64,000 nt of DNA from WHSV01 sp050694055 (GCA_050694055.1 JBOGWX010000035.1:6735-70734), one strand, 5' to 3'. Shown: positions 44,183 to 55,122, counted from the stretch's first letter. Notes: generated by a model not told the origin, from the sequence alone. Made by a program: numbers and translations.

Positions 44183-45655
44183 TCAGAAGACCGATCTGTC
44201 GGCCAGGTTCGTCAGCAGTGGCGGATAGACCAGTAGCGCCACCAGTAGCGCAGCCGCCGCGCCCATTGCGGCGGTAAGCAAATACGGGACCTCGACCGGC
44301 TCGGCGACTTCGGGCGAATCGAAGAACATCTTCTTGATGATCGCAAGGTAGTACCACGCCGCGATAACCGTGTTCACGCCCATGACGATTGCGAGCCAGT
44401 ACACCTCGGCCTCGATCGTAGCGAGAAAGACGAAGAGCTTCGCGATGAGCCCGGCCATAGGCGGCGCCCCCGCGAGCGACACGAGAAAACCACTGAAGAG
44501 CAAAGCCAGCGCCGGGCTCCGCTGCCAGAGACCCGCGTAATCGTTGATGAAGTACGAGCCACCGCGGCGAGCGAAGGCAACGGCGGCCGCGAACGCACCC
44601 AGGTCCATGATTCCGTAGATGGCGAGGTAGATGACGGCGGCCGCGAACGCCTGTTCGCTCGCGCCGGGGTTGTCGGGATTGATCAGCGCGAGGCACACGA
44701 GGATGTAGCCGGACTGAGCGATTCCCGAGTAAGCGAGCAGTCGAATGACGTGCTGCTGCCGCAGCGCGATGAGGTTTCCGACCGTCATCGTCAACGCCGC
44801 CAGCACCCCGAACACCGGCGCCCAATGGTCGGCGACCTCGGGAAAGGCCTTGAACATCAGCACGAGCAACCCGACGAATCCGCCGATCTTCGAAGCCGTC
44901 GAGAGAAACGCCGCGACCGGCGAGGGCGCTCCTTCGTAGGTGTCCGGCGCCCAGAAGTGAAACGGAACCGCCGAGATCTTGAAGGCAAAGCCGACCACCA
45001 CGAAGAACACGCTGAGCACGATGATCGGTTGATCGGCATCCGTTCCGATTGAGCCTCGAATGTCGCTGAGGATGGTCGAGCCGGTCACCCCGTAGACGAG
45101 CGACATCCCGTAGAGCATCACAGCCGAGGACATCACACTGAATAGGAAGAACTTCAGCGCGCCTTCGTTCGACTTCACATCGCCCTTCCTCAGGGCCACC
45201 ATGATGATGCCCGGGATGCTGATGAGCTCGATCGCGATAAAGAGAGAGATGAGATCGCGCGCGCTTGCAATTACAAGCCCGCCGAACAGCGCACACAACA
45301 ACAAGAAGTAATACTCACCCTGGTAATAGGAACCGCCGCGAAAGTAGTGAAAGCTGATCGCAAGAATGATCAGCCCCAGGACACAGAACAGCGCTTTGAA
45401 CAGCAGCGAGAAGGTATCCACCTCGAAGGTCCCGGCCAGCGTCGTCGTCTCGGTGTTGATGAGCGACACCACAGCAGCCAGCGTGCCGATGATTCCGGCC
45501 GCCGATAGCGGCATGGCAATCCACTTCGAGTTCCGAGGCAAGAACAGGTCCGCAACTAGCACTACGCAGGCAGCGCTCGCCATTACGAGTTCCGGCGCGA
45601 GCGCGTGCCAGTCGATGCTCGGCTGAGTTACCGCTTGGGCAAGTAGCGGGTTCAC
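44183..45655 (-). CDS. nuoN: NADH-quinone oxidoreductase subunit N
   Basis: 490 aa antiporter-like subunit with about 14 membrane helices and the proton-channel Lys/Glu residues. The GTG start directly abuts the nuoM stop. Last gene of the operon. Proton-translocating; same fold as NuoL and NuoM. The block L-L-A-Y-S-G-I-A-Q-S-G-Y is family-typical. Confidence 0.95.
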   Translation of the reverse strand: MNPLLAQAVTQPSIDWHALAPELVMASAACVVLVADLFLPRNSKWIAMPLSAAGIIGTLAAVVSLINTETTTLAGTFEVDTFSLLFKALFCVLGLIILAISFHYFRGGSYYQGEYYFLLLCALFGGLVIASARDLISLFIAIELISIPGIIMVALRKGDVKSNEGALKFFLFSVMSSAVMLYGMSLVYGVTGSTILSDIRGSIGTDADQPIIVLSVFFVVVGFAFKISAVPFHFWAPDTYEGAPSPVAAFLSTASKIGGFVGLLVLMFKAFPEVADHWAPVFGVLAALTMTVGNLIALRQQHVIRLLAYSGIAQSGYILVCLALINPDNPGASEQAFAAAVIYLAIYGIMDLGAFAAAVAFARRGGSYFINDYAGLWQRSPALALLFSGFLVSLAGAPPMAGLIAKLFVFLATIEAEVYWLAIVMGVNTVIAAWYYLAIIKKMFFDSPEVAEPVEVPYLLTAAMGAAAALLVALLVYPPLLTNLADRSVF

Positions 45656-47176
45656 CTACCCTCCGAAGACTCCGGTCAGGCCCTGCACGGCATCGGCGGT
45701 GACGTTGGTGAGAATGGCCGGGTAGAGCCCCGCCACGACGATGAGAAGCAGAAGCGGTGCCCAGGCGGCCCACTCGATTCGCTCGACGTCGAAGACCCCC
45801 TTACCGGAAGCGAATTTCTCAGGCACGGTTCCGAGGTTGACTCGCTGAATGGTCCACAGCAGGTAACCGGCGGTCAGCACGGTCCCGATGCCACCGATGA
45901 CCATCAGCACCCGGAACAGCTCGACGCTTAGTCCTGGGGCCGGCTGATAGGCGCCCAACAGGGCCAGCATCTCGCCCCAGAAACCGGCGAGCCCCGGAAG
46001 TCCCAGCGACGCAATCGCCGCATAGGAAAAGACCGAGCCGAAGCGCGGAGCCTGCTTGAGCATGCCGCCGAGGGCCGCGATCTCGCGCGTGTGGTAACGC
46101 TCGTGCATCGAACCGGCGAGGAAGAACAACATTCCGGTGATGAGCCCGTGCGCGACCATCCCGAAAATGGCGCCGTTGATGCCGCGGTCGGTCAACGTCG
46201 CGATGCCGAGCATGACGAAGCCCATGTGGCCCACCGATGAGAACGCTATGAGCCGTTTCAGGTCCGTCTGAGCGAAACAGCACAACGATCCCCAGATGAT
46301 GCCGATCACGGCGAGGATGCCGATGATCGGTGCGTAGGTCACGGCCGCGTCAGGCAGAATCGGCAGAGCGATCCGGATGAAGCCGTACGTTCCCATCTTC
46401 AGCAGCACGGCGGCCAGGAGCACCGAGCCGACGGTCGGTGCCTCGGTATGAGCATCCGGCAGCCAGGTGTGAAACGGCCACATGGGCACCTTGATCGCGA
46501 AGCCCAAGAACAGCCCCAAGAAGACGAGGTTCTGGAACAACTCGCTCGCGCCGCCGGTGGTATCTCGCAGGGCGATCATGTCGAACGTCTCGCCGCCCGA
46601 ATTGATCCACAGCGCCAGGAAACCCAGCAGCATGAAGATAGAACCGAAGAGGGTGTAGAGGAAGAACTTGACGCTCGCGTAGTCGCGATTGGGCCCGCCC
46701 CAGATGCCGATCATGAAGTACATGGGAACCAGCACCAGCTCGAAGAAGATGAAGAACAGAATGAGATCGAGCGCAACGAAGGTCCCGTTCATCCCGGTTT
46801 CGAGAAGTAGCACGAGCCCGAAGAGAGCCTTTGGTTTGCCGGGCTCGGGCATGTGCCACCACAGGTAGACCATGCACAAGAAGCACACCAGCAAGCTCAG
46901 CACGAGCAGGGGAAGCGACATCCCGTCGACCCCGACGTGGTAGCGAGCGCCGATCGACTCGATCCAGGTCGCATCGACCTCGAGTTGTATCCGATCACTC
47001 GCGCCGTAGTCGAACCGCAGCGCGCAGAGTATGCCGGCAATCAGCGCCAGAGCCGCAAATACGGTGCCGGTGACCTTTACGAGAGCGTCGCGCGCGGGAA
47101 GAAACATCAGGACGATCACACCCAGCGCGGGCAGGAACGTCGCGAGGCTCAGCCCCCAGTCGTCAACCCAGGACAT
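45656..47176 (-). CDS. nuoM: NADH-quinone oxidoreductase subunit M
   Basis: 506 aa from ATG at 47176 (the TTG codons just upstream are less likely; AAAGGGG precedes). 14 helices; E in F-F-E-L-V-L-V-P-M-Y-F and H-T-W-L-P-D-A-H are the conserved proton-path motifs. Starts 16 bp after nuoL. Confidence 0.95.
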   Translation of the reverse strand: MSWVDDWGLSLATFLPALGVIVLMFLPARDALVKVTGTVFAALALIAGILCALRFDYGASDRIQLEVDATWIESIGARYHVGVDGMSLPLLVLSLLVCFLCMVYLWWHMPEPGKPKALFGLVLLLETGMNGTFVALDLILFFIFFELVLVPMYFMIGIWGGPNRDYASVKFFLYTLFGSIFMLLGFLALWINSGGETFDMIALRDTTGGASELFQNLVFLGLFLGFAIKVPMWPFHTWLPDAHTEAPTVGSVLLAAVLLKMGTYGFIRIALPILPDAAVTYAPIIGILAVIGIIWGSLCCFAQTDLKRLIAFSSVGHMGFVMLGIATLTDRGINGAIFGMVAHGLITGMLFFLAGSMHERYHTREIAALGGMLKQAPRFGSVFSYAAIASLGLPGLAGFWGEMLALLGAYQPAPGLSVELFRVLMVIGGIGTVLTAGYLLWTIQRVNLGTVPEKFASGKGVFDVERIEWAAWAPLLLLIVVAGLYPAILTNVTADAVQGLTGVFGG

Positions 47177-47191
47177 CAACAAGACCCCTTT

Positions 47192-49213
47192 CTAGACCAA
47201 CGCGAAGACCGCAACGAAGATCGCTATCGCGGCAAACAAGACCGCCGCATAGCGCTGGACGTTTCCCGACTGGATGTAACGCAGCAAACCGCCTGAGAAA
47301 TTAGTGAGACCGGCCGCACCGTTGACACCGAAGTCGACGACCTCCTGATCCGCTCTGTAGGTGCCGGAGGCAGCACCCAGCGTGCCGCGCGCGGCCCCGT
47401 CGACGACACCATCCAGGATGTGTTGGTTCGCCCAGTAGGTCGCCGCCGCCAGCGGGTATTGAAGCGGCTTGACTACGCCACCGAGATAGAGGTCGTCGAG
47501 GTAGTACTTGTTCTCGGCGAACCCGTAGAGCCATCCGAAGGAGGTCGAGCGGAAGTCGAACTGCCATTGCTCCTTGTAGAACCACTTGTATGCGATGAAG
47601 AAGGCGAACAGCGCACCGCCCACGGTCACCACCGGAAGTACGACGTTGTAGAGCGGCTCGAAGCTGTGCGCGACTTCGCCCGGTGCGAAGATCCAGTACT
47701 TGAACACCCCAATCACCGGGAACCCGAGAAAGCCGACCACGCAGGTAAGGCCGGCGAGCACCCACAGGGGGCTCGTCATCGAGCCGGGGCTCTCGTGTGG
47801 ATGACCGTGTCCGCGGTAGTCGCCCCAGAACGTCTTGATGCACATGCGCGCCGTGTAGAGCGCGGTCAAGAAGGCAGTCAGGAGAGCCGAGCCGAACACG
47901 ATCCAAGCGGTGGCGCGCGTGCCGTCGATGCCGGCCCGCAGGGCTCCTCCGATGACCTCGTCCTTCGAGAAGAACCCGGCTAGTGGCGGAATGCCCGCGA
48001 GCGCAAGTGAACCGATGATGTAGGTCTTGAACGTCGCCGGCATGAACTTCCGCATGCCGCCCATATCGCTCATGTTGTTGGAGTGCACGGCGTGGATCAC
48101 CGAGCCGGCTCCCAGGAAGAGCAGCGCCTTGAAGAATGCGTGGGTAAAGAGATGGAACATCCCCGCGGTGAAGACGCCCACGGCAAGCCCGGCGAACATA
48201 TAGGCGAGCTGGCTGATGGTGGAGTACGCAAGCACCCTCTTGATGTCGTCTTGAATCAGTGCCAGCAAAGCGGAGACGAGCATCGTTATCGCAGCGATCA
48301 CACCCACGACCTCGAGCGGAACGCCTCCGTTGGCGAACTCGAAAACGGGGAACATGCGTGCGACGAGGTAGATGCCCGCAACGACCATCGTGGCAGCGTG
48401 GATCAAGGCGCTTACGGGTGTCGGTCCCGCCATGGCGTCGGGCAACCACACGTAGAGTGGGAACTGCGCCGACTTGCCGATGGCGCCGCAGAACAAGAGG
48501 AGCGCTGCGATCGTCAGACTGATGCCCCCGATGTCGCCTCCCTCTGCGAGGTGGTTGATCTCGGTGATGTTGAAGGTGCCCGCGATGATGAACAAAGCGA
48601 AGATGCCAAACATGAATCCGACGTCACCGACGCGCGTAGTAATGAAGGCCTTGATCGCGGCAGACGAGTTGGGCTTCTCCTCCCAGTAGTGACCGATTAG
48701 AAAGTAGGAGCACAGACCCACTCCCTCCCAGCCGACGAGCATCAGGATGAGGTTGTCGGCGATGACCAGAAGCAGCATCGACGCGGTGAACAGTGAGAGC
48801 GCGGCGTAGAACCACGTGTAGCGTTCGTCGTCGTGCATGTACCCGGTCGAATAGATCTGCACGAGCAAAGAGATGAAGGTCACCACGACGAACATCAACC
48901 CCGCGAGGAAGTCGTAGTTCATCCCAAAGGTCAGCTCGAGACTCTCGAGCTGGAACCACACCCAGTGTTTCTCGACCGTCTCGGCCCCCGTTACGAGATC
49001 GATGAAAGCTCCGAGCGCGAGCAAGAAAGAGACCGCTATGGCGAAGATGCCGGCGCTGTGGCCTTTACCCGGCAGCTTTCTTCCGAAAAAGAGGATGACC
49101 AGGAACGACAGCGCCGGCAACAGCGGCACGAGCCACATGAGGTCGGGGAACAAACCCGAACGGGTCGCCTCTATGCCCTCGATTTCCTCGGCAACCAGAA
49201 ACAGTGAGTTCAC
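47192..49213 (-). CDS. nuoL: NADH-quinone oxidoreductase subunit L
   Basis: 673 aa with GTG start, 4 bp after nuoK. 16-17 helices including the long lateral helix near the C-terminus. Conserved G-W-E-G-V-G-L-C-S-Y and L-P-D-A-M-A-G-P-T-P-V-S-A-L-I-H-A-A-T-M-V are present. Proton-pumping antiporter-like subunit at the distal end of complex I. Confidence 0.96.
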   Translation of the reverse strand: MNSLFLVAEEIEGIEATRSGLFPDLMWLVPLLPALSFLVILFFGRKLPGKGHSAGIFAIAVSFLLALGAFIDLVTGAETVEKHWVWFQLESLELTFGMNYDFLAGLMFVVVTFISLLVQIYSTGYMHDDERYTWFYAALSLFTASMLLLVIADNLILMLVGWEGVGLCSYFLIGHYWEEKPNSSAAIKAFITTRVGDVGFMFGIFALFIIAGTFNITEINHLAEGGDIGGISLTIAALLLFCGAIGKSAQFPLYVWLPDAMAGPTPVSALIHAATMVVAGIYLVARMFPVFEFANGGVPLEVVGVIAAITMLVSALLALIQDDIKRVLAYSTISQLAYMFAGLAVGVFTAGMFHLFTHAFFKALLFLGAGSVIHAVHSNNMSDMGGMRKFMPATFKTYIIGSLALAGIPPLAGFFSKDEVIGGALRAGIDGTRATAWIVFGSALLTAFLTALYTARMCIKTFWGDYRGHGHPHESPGSMTSPLWVLAGLTCVVGFLGFPVIGVFKYWIFAPGEVAHSFEPLYNVVLPVVTVGGALFAFFIAYKWFYKEQWQFDFRSTSFGWLYGFAENKYYLDDLYLGGVVKPLQYPLAAATYWANQHILDGVVDGAARGTLGAASGTYRADQEVVDFGVNGAAGLTNFSGGLLRYIQSGNVQRYAAVLFAAIAIFVAVFALV

Positions 49214-49217
49214 TCCA

Positions 49218-49523
49218 TCACCACTTCATCAGGGACATCTCATCGATGTCCACGCTCCGCCGGTTCCGGTAAATCAGAATCACGATCGCAAGCCCCACTC
49301 CCACCTCCGCGGCGGCTACCGCGATCACGAACAGTGCGAAGACCTGTCCTGGAACGCCCGCTTCCCCCAGCATGGCGGAGAAAGCGACCAGGTTGATATT
49401 CGCTGCGTTCAGCATCAGCTCGACACTCAAGAGAACCAGGACTGCGTGCTGGCGAGCGAGCACTCCGTAGATTCCGATGCTGAAGAGGAGTGCGGACAGC
49501 ACCAAAAAGTACGAGATGGGCAT
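49218..49523 (-). CDS. nuoK: NADH-quinone oxidoreductase subunit K
   Basis: 101 aa with three helices; E residue in the second helix ([10 protein letters not shown]) is the conserved proton-path acid. Overlaps the nuoJ stop as TGATG. Confidence 0.95.
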   Translation of the reverse strand: MPISYFLVLSALLFSIGIYGVLARQHAVLVLLSVELMLNAANINLVAFSAMLGEAGVPGQVFALFVIAVAAAEVGVGLAIVILIYRNRRSVDIDEMSLMKW

Positions 49524-50041
49524 CAGCGACTCACCGGACCCTCATCCCTGCGCGAGATCACTACCGCCCCCACCAGCGCGGCGAGGAGCAGCAGTGACAC
49601 GATCTCGAAGGGCAACACGTAGAGCGAGAAGATGACTTCGCCGATGCTCTCGACCTTCGTGCCCTCGGTGGCGGTGAAATCGATCTCCTGGCCCTCGAAC
49701 GCCTGCAACATGATGAAGCTCGTGACCAAGAAGAGCAGCCCGGCGCAGGCCGCAGCTATCAGCCGCTGGTTGTTATCGAAGTTGGCGCTGCCGATGGGAG
49801 CCCTGGTGAGCATGAGCCCGAACAGCATCAGCACCACCACCGCACCGACGTACACGAGGACCTGGACCCAGGCCACGAACTCGGCATAGAGCAGCACGTA
49901 CATCGATGCCGCACCCAGAAGCGTCCCGACGAGCCACAGCGCCGCATGGACGACGTTGCGCGTCGTCACCACGCGCAGACCTGCGAATCCTATGAGGATG
50001 AAGATCAGCCAGAAGGCGCCCTCTTGATATGGCTCCGCCAT
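49523..50041 (-). CDS. nuoJ: NADH-quinone oxidoreductase subunit J
   Basis: 172 aa from ATG at 50041, which overlaps the nuoI stop as TGATG; a TTG one codon earlier is not needed. Five helices; [13 protein letters not shown] is the typical third helix. C-terminal end is polar. Confidence 0.94.
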   Translation of the reverse strand: MAEPYQEGAFWLIFILIGFAGLRVVTTRNVVHAALWLVGTLLGAASMYVLLYAEFVAWVQVLVYVGAVVVLMLFGLMLTRAPIGSANFDNNQRLIAAACAGLLFLVTSFIMLQAFEGQEIDFTATEGTKVESIGEVIFSLYVLPFEIVSLLLLAALVGAVVISRRDEGPVSR

Positions 50042-51468
50042 CAAGGTCCCTTCGTGCCCTTGATGGCGCGCATGCGGGCCGCCTTCGCCCGAGCGGTTGC
50101 AACCGCGTCGCTCGATCCCTTGGCTCGCTCCTCCGCGAGCACGCGCTCGTGGATCGCTTCTGGATCCTCGTCCCCGCTCGGGGCGGTGGGTTGGGTTTCA
50201 GTCGGGGCGGCCTCGGCAGACGATGCAGCTTCGGCCGTGGCCTCCCCTTCTTCGGCCGCGTCCGACTTCTCTTCGTCGGTCGGGGACACCGGGCCCTGGG
50301 TGGGCTGGGGCTCGGCGGCCTCGGGCGCGCCCGAAGGCTCGGGAGTAGGAGCAGCCTCGGGGGGGCCGGCCGCCCGAGCTTGCGTGAGAGCCCGCTCGGC
50401 CTTCACCCTGGCGACCTTGGCGCGCGCCTCGGCGACCTGGGGTGAGGAACCGGCCTTGGTCTGCTCCTCGAGCACCCGCCGGTAGGCGGTCTCGGGCTGT
50501 TCGAGATCCTCGATTCTCGGGGTGGGGCGTGTGGGAGCGGCCGTCGCGGGCGGAGTCTGAGTGACGGCGGTGGATTCCGCCGCGGCCGGTGTCTCGGCTT
50601 CGGTTGCGGCCTCGACCTCGGCCTGGCTGGCCTCCCGATCCACCGCGCCGGCCGAATCCACTTTCTTCGCGGGCTCGACCTGGGGCTCGGCGGTCGCGTC
50701 CATCTGCTGCTCCTTGACCTCGTCGGCGAGGCCGGGGGGCGGCTTGGCCGTCTCCGGGGCGGGACCGGTCGGTGCGTCCGGCGCGCTGGCGGCGGGCCTC
50801 GCAGCCTCGGTGGTGGCGGTCCCCTCCTTCGGCGCGGACTGCGCCTGTTCGGGGCGCGCCTCGGCCGCCGACGAAGTGACGTTAGCGGGGCTCGCCGCGG
50901 TGGCCGCAACGGTCGGCGAAGCCGTCGCGGGGGCGGGGGCCTTGCTCGGCTGGCCCGGGACATCGGCCCCCTCCTCGAGCTCGAGCGGAGGCAGGACCGT
51001 GGCCATCCAGTCCGACAGCTTCTCCTTCTCGTGCGTCAGCTGGCGAATGTCGTACTCGGCGTACTCGAACTCGCGGCTCCAGAACAGCGCGTCGTAAGGG
51101 CATACCTCGACGCAGATGCCGCAGTACATGCACAGCGCGTAATCGATGGCGAAGCGGTCGAGCACGTTGCGCTTGCGCGGGCGGCCACCCTGGCGCTTGG
51201 GCGGAAGCGTCTCCTTGTGCGAATCGATGTAGATGCACCAGTCGGGGCACTCACGCGCGCACAACATGCACACCGTGCAGTTCTCCTCTTTGAGCGCGAT
51301 AACTCCACGCGTGCGCGGCGACAGGTCTTGCTTGACCTCGGGATACTGAATCACGGCGTTGCGTTTGAAGAGGTGCTTGAGCAGCACACGCATGCCCTTG
51401 AGCAGCCCGATCCCAAAACCGGGCTTGCGCGCACGCTCGAGCCTCTGATCGACGTGGTCTATCGCCAC
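50041..51468 (-). CDS. nuoI: NADH-quinone oxidoreductase subunit I with long C-terminal tail
   Basis: 475 aa against a usual 130-220. Residues 1-170 are the ferredoxin-like subunit with two 4Fe-4S sites: Cys 64, 67, 70, 74 and Cys 113, 116, 119, 123. The remaining 300 are Ala/Pro/Glu-rich, without predicted helices except two related segments (about 327-362 and 437-475) with the pattern R-V-L-x-E-x-x-x-x-G-S-S-x-x-V-A-x-A-R-A-K-x-A-R. GTG start, 13 bp after nuoH. The tail is in frame and its end overlaps nuoJ, so it is not a reading artefact. Confidence 0.93.
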   Translation of the reverse strand: MAIDHVDQRLERARKPGFGIGLLKGMRVLLKHLFKRNAVIQYPEVKQDLSPRTRGVIALKEENCTVCMLCARECPDWCIYIDSHKETLPPKRQGGRPRKRNVLDRFAIDYALCMYCGICVEVCPYDALFWSREFEYAEYDIRQLTHEKEKLSDWMATVLPPLELEEGADVPGQPSKAPAPATASPTVAATAASPANVTSSAAEARPEQAQSAPKEGTATTEAARPAASAPDAPTGPAPETAKPPPGLADEVKEQQMDATAEPQVEPAKKVDSAGAVDREASQAEVEAATEAETPAAAESTAVTQTPPATAAPTRPTPRIEDLEQPETAYRRVLEEQTKAGSSPQVAEARAKVARVKAERALTQARAAGPPEAAPTPEPSGAPEAAEPQPTQGPVSPTDEEKSDAAEEGEATAEAASSAEAAPTETQPTAPSGDEDPEAIHERVLAEERAKGSSDAVATARAKAARMRAIKGTKGP

Positions 51469-51481
51469 TTGGTTCCTAACC

Positions 51482-52483
51482 TCATGGGCCGTAGAGAATC
51501 CATGCGCCGGTCGCGAGGATCAGTACGAGTGATAGCGGGATGAGAAACTTCCATGCGAATTTCTGCAGCTGATCTTCGCGCAGCCGCGGAAACGAGAAAC
51601 GAATCCACAGCAACAAGAAGACCATGAAAGACGTCTTGGCGAAGAACCACAAGACACCCGGTATCGCTTCGAGTGGGCCCCACGGAACGATGGGCTTGTA
51701 TCCGCCGAGGAACAACGTCGTGCCGATCGCAGCAAAAGCAATCATGTGTGCGGTCTCAGCAAAGAAGAAGCCGAAGATGAAGCGCATGCCCGTGTACTCG
51801 GTGAAGGGTCCCGTGATGAGCTCGGATTCGGCGACGGGCATGTCGAAGGGCGGCAACGCCATCTCGGCCATCGCCCCTGCGGTGAAGAGTAAGAAAAGAG
51901 CGACGCCGAGGCCCGGCGGCCACAGGATGAAAGGCCAGTCCTGCGCTTCGACGATGCCAACGACGGACAGGGTCCCGGCCAGCATTGCGACGGCCGCAGC
52001 GCTGAGCACGATCGGCAACTCGTAGGCGATGAGCTGACCTGCGGAGCGCAGAGCGCCGATCAATGCGTACTTGTTGGCGCTGGACCACCCGGCCATGAGC
52101 ACACCGATCGCACCGACCGATCCAATCGCAAGCAAATAGAAGAGCCCGACGTCAAGGTCCTCGACGATGAGGGACCGATCCACGGGAATTACCAAGTAGA
52201 GCAACAGCACCGGCACGAAGATGACCGCAGGGGCCAACGAGAACACGCGCCGGTCCGCGTTGGCTGGGACGATGTCCTCCTTGTAGGCGAACTTGATCCC
52301 GTCGGCGAGAGTCTGCGCCCATCCATGCCACCCACCTGCGTACATGGGGCCGAGGCGGTGCTGCATATGCGCCATCTCTTTGTGCAGCACGTAGCCACCC
52401 ACCAGCGCCCCCACGGGCACTACGGCGAGAACGACGAGCAGCTTGACGATGAGTATCTGCCACGCGGTCAGTGCGATTTCCAT
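51482..52483 (-). CDS. nuoH: NADH-quinone oxidoreductase subunit H
   Basis: 333 aa with eight helices. Quinone-site motifs [16 protein letters not shown] and [13 protein letters not shown] are clear. Overlaps the nuoD stop by 1 bp (TGATG). Confidence 0.96.
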   Translation of the reverse strand: MEIALTAWQILIVKLLVVLAVVPVGALVGGYVLHKEMAHMQHRLGPMYAGGWHGWAQTLADGIKFAYKEDIVPANADRRVFSLAPAVIFVPVLLLYLVIPVDRSLIVEDLDVGLFYLLAIGSVGAIGVLMAGWSSANKYALIGALRSAGQLIAYELPIVLSAAAVAMLAGTLSVVGIVEAQDWPFILWPPGLGVALFLLFTAGAMAEMALPPFDMPVAESELITGPFTEYTGMRFIFGFFFAETAHMIAFAAIGTTLFLGGYKPIVPWGPLEAIPGVLWFFAKTSFMVFLLLWIRFSFPRLREDQLQKFAWKFLIPLSLVLILATGAWILYGP

Positions 52484-53688
52484 CAGCGGTCGACGTCTCC
52501 CAGAACGAAGAAGAAGGACCCGAGGATGGCGATCATGTCGGACACGAGCGTGTTCTTGAGCACGTGGGGCAGCGCCGACACGTTGGAGTAAGACGGCGTC
52601 CGGATCTTGATTCTGTAGGGGCGCCGCCCCCCGTCGGAAACCAGGTAGAAGCCGAGCTCACCCAAGGGGTTCTCGGTGCGGATGTAAACCTCTCCCTTGG
52701 GAGCTTCGACCACGCGCGGAACTTTGCCCATGATCGGACCCGGAGGTAGTCCACCCAGAGCCTGTTCGACGATCTTGGCCGACTCGACGACCTCGTGCAG
52801 CAGCACCCAGAAGCGGTCGAAGCAATCACCGTGCGGTGCACTGCAGACCTCGAAGTCGAAGCGGTCGTAGACGAGGTAGGGCTCGTCGCGTCGCACGTCC
52901 ATGTCGATCGCGGACCCACGCCCGATCGGACCGGAGACCCCGTACGAGTAGGCGACCTCCTTGTCGAGCACACCGACCTCGATCGTGCGCTGCTTGAAGA
53001 TCTCGTTGCCGGTCAGGAGGTCCTCGTAGTCACCAATGCGCTCGATGACCTTTCGGACTGCGGCCAGCGCCATGGCGATGAACCCCTTCGGCACGTCCTC
53101 CTTGAGCCCACCGGGACGAAAGAAGCCAAAGTGCATCCGGCCACCCGTGACCGACTCCATCGCGTACTGGATGTCCTCGCGCTCCCGGAAGGCGTAGAAG
53201 GTAGGCGTGATCGCGCCGAGCTCGGCCGAGAACGACTGAAAGAACATCAGGTGGTTCAGGATGCGGTTCATCTCGGCCAGCGCCACCCGCAGATACTGAG
53301 CGCGTTCGGGAACCTCGATCTCCATGAGCTCCTCGAGCGCGAGGGCGAGTGGCAGCTCGTTATTGATGCCCGATAGCCAATCCATGCGGCTGATGAGATT
53401 GGTGATCTGACGGTAATCGCGTTGCTCGACCAGCTTCTCGTAACCGCGATGCATGTAGCCGACGACCGGCTCGGCGCGCACGAGCCGTTCGCCGTCGATG
53501 GTTGCGAGCAGACGGAAGACGCCGTGCGTTGCGGGATGCTGGGGGCCGACGTTGAGCAGCATCTGCTCGGTGACGAGCCTGCCCTCGGAAACCTCGGCCG
53601 CGAACGCGCTGGAATCTTGAAGCTGCTGGAGCTCGGGCTCCAGTGTCGTGCTCTGCGGTCCGGCCGAGCCCGCCCCGCGTGTACCCAT
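52483..53688 (-). CDS. nuoD: NADH-quinone oxidoreductase subunit D
   Basis: 401 aa. The 49-kDa-like subunit has N-V-G-P-Q-H-P-A-T-H-G-V and the C-terminal D-V-D-R. Quinone-binding His is in the H-P-A-T-H-G loop. An extra 40-residue N-terminal segment precedes the conserved part. Starts inside the nuoC stop as TAATG. Confidence 0.96.
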   Translation of the reverse strand: MGTRGAGSAGPQSTTLEPELQQLQDSSAFAAEVSEGRLVTEQMLLNVGPQHPATHGVFRLLATIDGERLVRAEPVVGYMHRGYEKLVEQRDYRQITNLISRMDWLSGINNELPLALALEELMEIEVPERAQYLRVALAEMNRILNHLMFFQSFSAELGAITPTFYAFREREDIQYAMESVTGGRMHFGFFRPGGLKEDVPKGFIAMALAAVRKVIERIGDYEDLLTGNEIFKQRTIEVGVLDKEVAYSYGVSGPIGRGSAIDMDVRRDEPYLVYDRFDFEVCSAPHGDCFDRFWVLLHEVVESAKIVEQALGGLPPGPIMGKVPRVVEAPKGEVYIRTENPLGELGFYLVSDGGRRPYRIKIRTPSYSNVSALPHVLKNTLVSDMIAILGSFFFVLGDVDR

Positions 53689-54233
53689 TACCTACCCCCG
53701 GCCGCGGCTTCGTCGGGGTCCTTGGCTCCCGGCCAGTCCTTCACGTAGCTGCGCGCCGGCAGCTTGAAGGACTTCAGCATGGGATGACCCTCGAAGTCTT
53801 CGGACAAGTACAGGGTCACGAGGTTCGGGTGACCGGTGAAGTGGATGCCGAACATCTCCGCCGACTCACGCTCGTGCCACTCGGCACCACGGAAGACGCC
53901 GGTGATCGAGGGACAGACGGGTGTTTCGAAGTCCAGCGGGACGTGGATGGTGACATGGAAGACCTTCTCGGGGCTGTAGAGGTGCACGAGCACCTCGATG
54001 CCACCCTTTTGTTCGTCGTCGTCGAAGTTGAACGTCGAGCGGTCGACGGCGGACAGAAAGGTAAAGAATCGACAGCCCAATGCGATGTCGTCGCGCAGAA
54101 CCGTCACCGCCTCCACGAGGTTAAGCGGCTCGATTACCAGGTCCACCTGACCATGGTTGAGGCGCGCCTCGACCACGCGCTCACCCAACGCTCCCTTGAC
54201 GCGATCGAGCGCCTCTTCGGCCGTCAGTCTCAC
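53688..54233 (-). CDS. nuoC: NADH-quinone oxidoreductase subunit C
   Basis: 181 aa from GTG at 54233, sharing one base with the nuoB stop. Signature E-R-E-S-A-E-M-F-G-I-H-F-T-G-H-P appears in the last third. A longer open frame upstream runs over nuoB and lacks family similarity. Confidence 0.93.
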   Translation of the reverse strand: MRLTAEEALDRVKGALGERVVEARLNHGQVDLVIEPLNLVEAVTVLRDDIALGCRFFTFLSAVDRSTFNFDDDEQKGGIEVLVHLYSPEKVFHVTIHVPLDFETPVCPSITGVFRGAEWHERESAEMFGIHFTGHPNLVTLYLSEDFEGHPMLKSFKLPARSYVKDWPGAKDPDEAAAGGR

Positions 54234-54763
54234 TAGACCCCTCCCGCCAGGCCCGGCTCGGGGATGTGCGGGATCTCGGTGTCGTGACCTCTCCACCTCG
54301 TGCTGACGTCTTCGGTCGCGATCTTCTGCTGGAGGCGGATGATTCCCTGCAGCAACGCCTCGGGGCGCGGAGGGCATCCCGGGACGTAGACGTCAACCGG
54401 GATGATCTGGTCGACGCCCTTGGTAACCGAGTAGCTGTCCCAGTAAGGCCCTCCACAATTGGCACAGGATCCCATGGAGATCACGTACTTCGGCTCGGGC
54501 ATCTGGTCGTAGACGCGTCTGATCGGGGCGGCCATCTTGTCGGTCACCGTGCCGGCGACGACCATGAGATCGGCCTGCCGGGGCGAAGCGGGAAAGGGGA
54601 TGACGCCGAAGCGGATGAGGTCGAACTTGGTGGCGATCGCCGCACCCATCTCGATGGCGCAGCAGGCAAGGCCGAACTGCAGCATCCACAGCGAGTACTG
54701 CCGGCTCCAGTTCAGCGCCCAGGAGACCGGCTTCGGGAGCCTGACCTTCTCGATTACAGCCAA
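54233..54763 (-). CDS. nuoB: NADH-quinone oxidoreductase subunit B
   Basis: 176 aa. N2 cluster ligands: C-C in G-L-A-C-C-A-I-E-M, then C-A-N-C-G-G and G-C-P-P-R-P. TTG start, overlapping the end of nuoA by 10 bp; AAGAAGG lies upstream. Confidence 0.95.
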   Translation of the reverse strand: MAVIEKVRLPKPVSWALNWSRQYSLWMLQFGLACCAIEMGAAIATKFDLIRFGVIPFPASPRQADLMVVAGTVTDKMAAPIRRVYDQMPEPKYVISMGSCANCGGPYWDSYSVTKGVDQIIPVDVYVPGCPPRPEALLQGIIRLQQKIATEDVSTRWRGHDTEIPHIPEPGLAGGV

Positions 54764-55122
54764 TCGAGGACCTTCTTCTTGATCGCGTAGAGCAGGGCGA
54801 GGGCGAGAATGCCGATGAAAATGACCATCTCGATGAACGCCTGGGTCCCCAGCGCCTCGAACACCGTCGCCCAGGGGAAGAGAAAGACGGCCTCGACGTC
54901 GAAGATCACGAACAGCAGCGCGAACACGTAGTACCTGACGTTCGCCTGCGCCCAGCCGGTTCCGATCGGGTCGATGCCCGACTCGTAGGTCAGGGTCTTG
55001 GCCCTCGTCGGGACGTTGGGGCGGAGAAGGCGCGTGAGGGCGAGGGTGCCGAACACGAGAACCAGTCCCGCGACGGCGAAGATTCCGATGGTTACGTAGC
55101 TACCGAAATAGCCCTCAGGCAC
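54754..55122 (-). CDS. nuoA: NADH-quinone oxidoreductase subunit A
   Basis: 122 aa with three helices. Y-E-S-G-I-D-P-I-G and [11 protein letters not shown] are the family motifs. GTG start; first gene of the operon. The 286 bp upstream (55123-55408) hold no gene and should include the operon promoter. In the standard order nuoE, F and G would lie between D and H; they are absent. Confidence 0.94.
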   Translation of the reverse strand: MPEGYFGSYVTIGIFAVAGLVLVFGTLALTRLLRPNVPTRAKTLTYESGIDPIGTGWAQANVRYYVFALLFVIFDVEAVFLFPWATVFEALGTQAFIEMVIFIGILALALLYAIKKKVLDWL

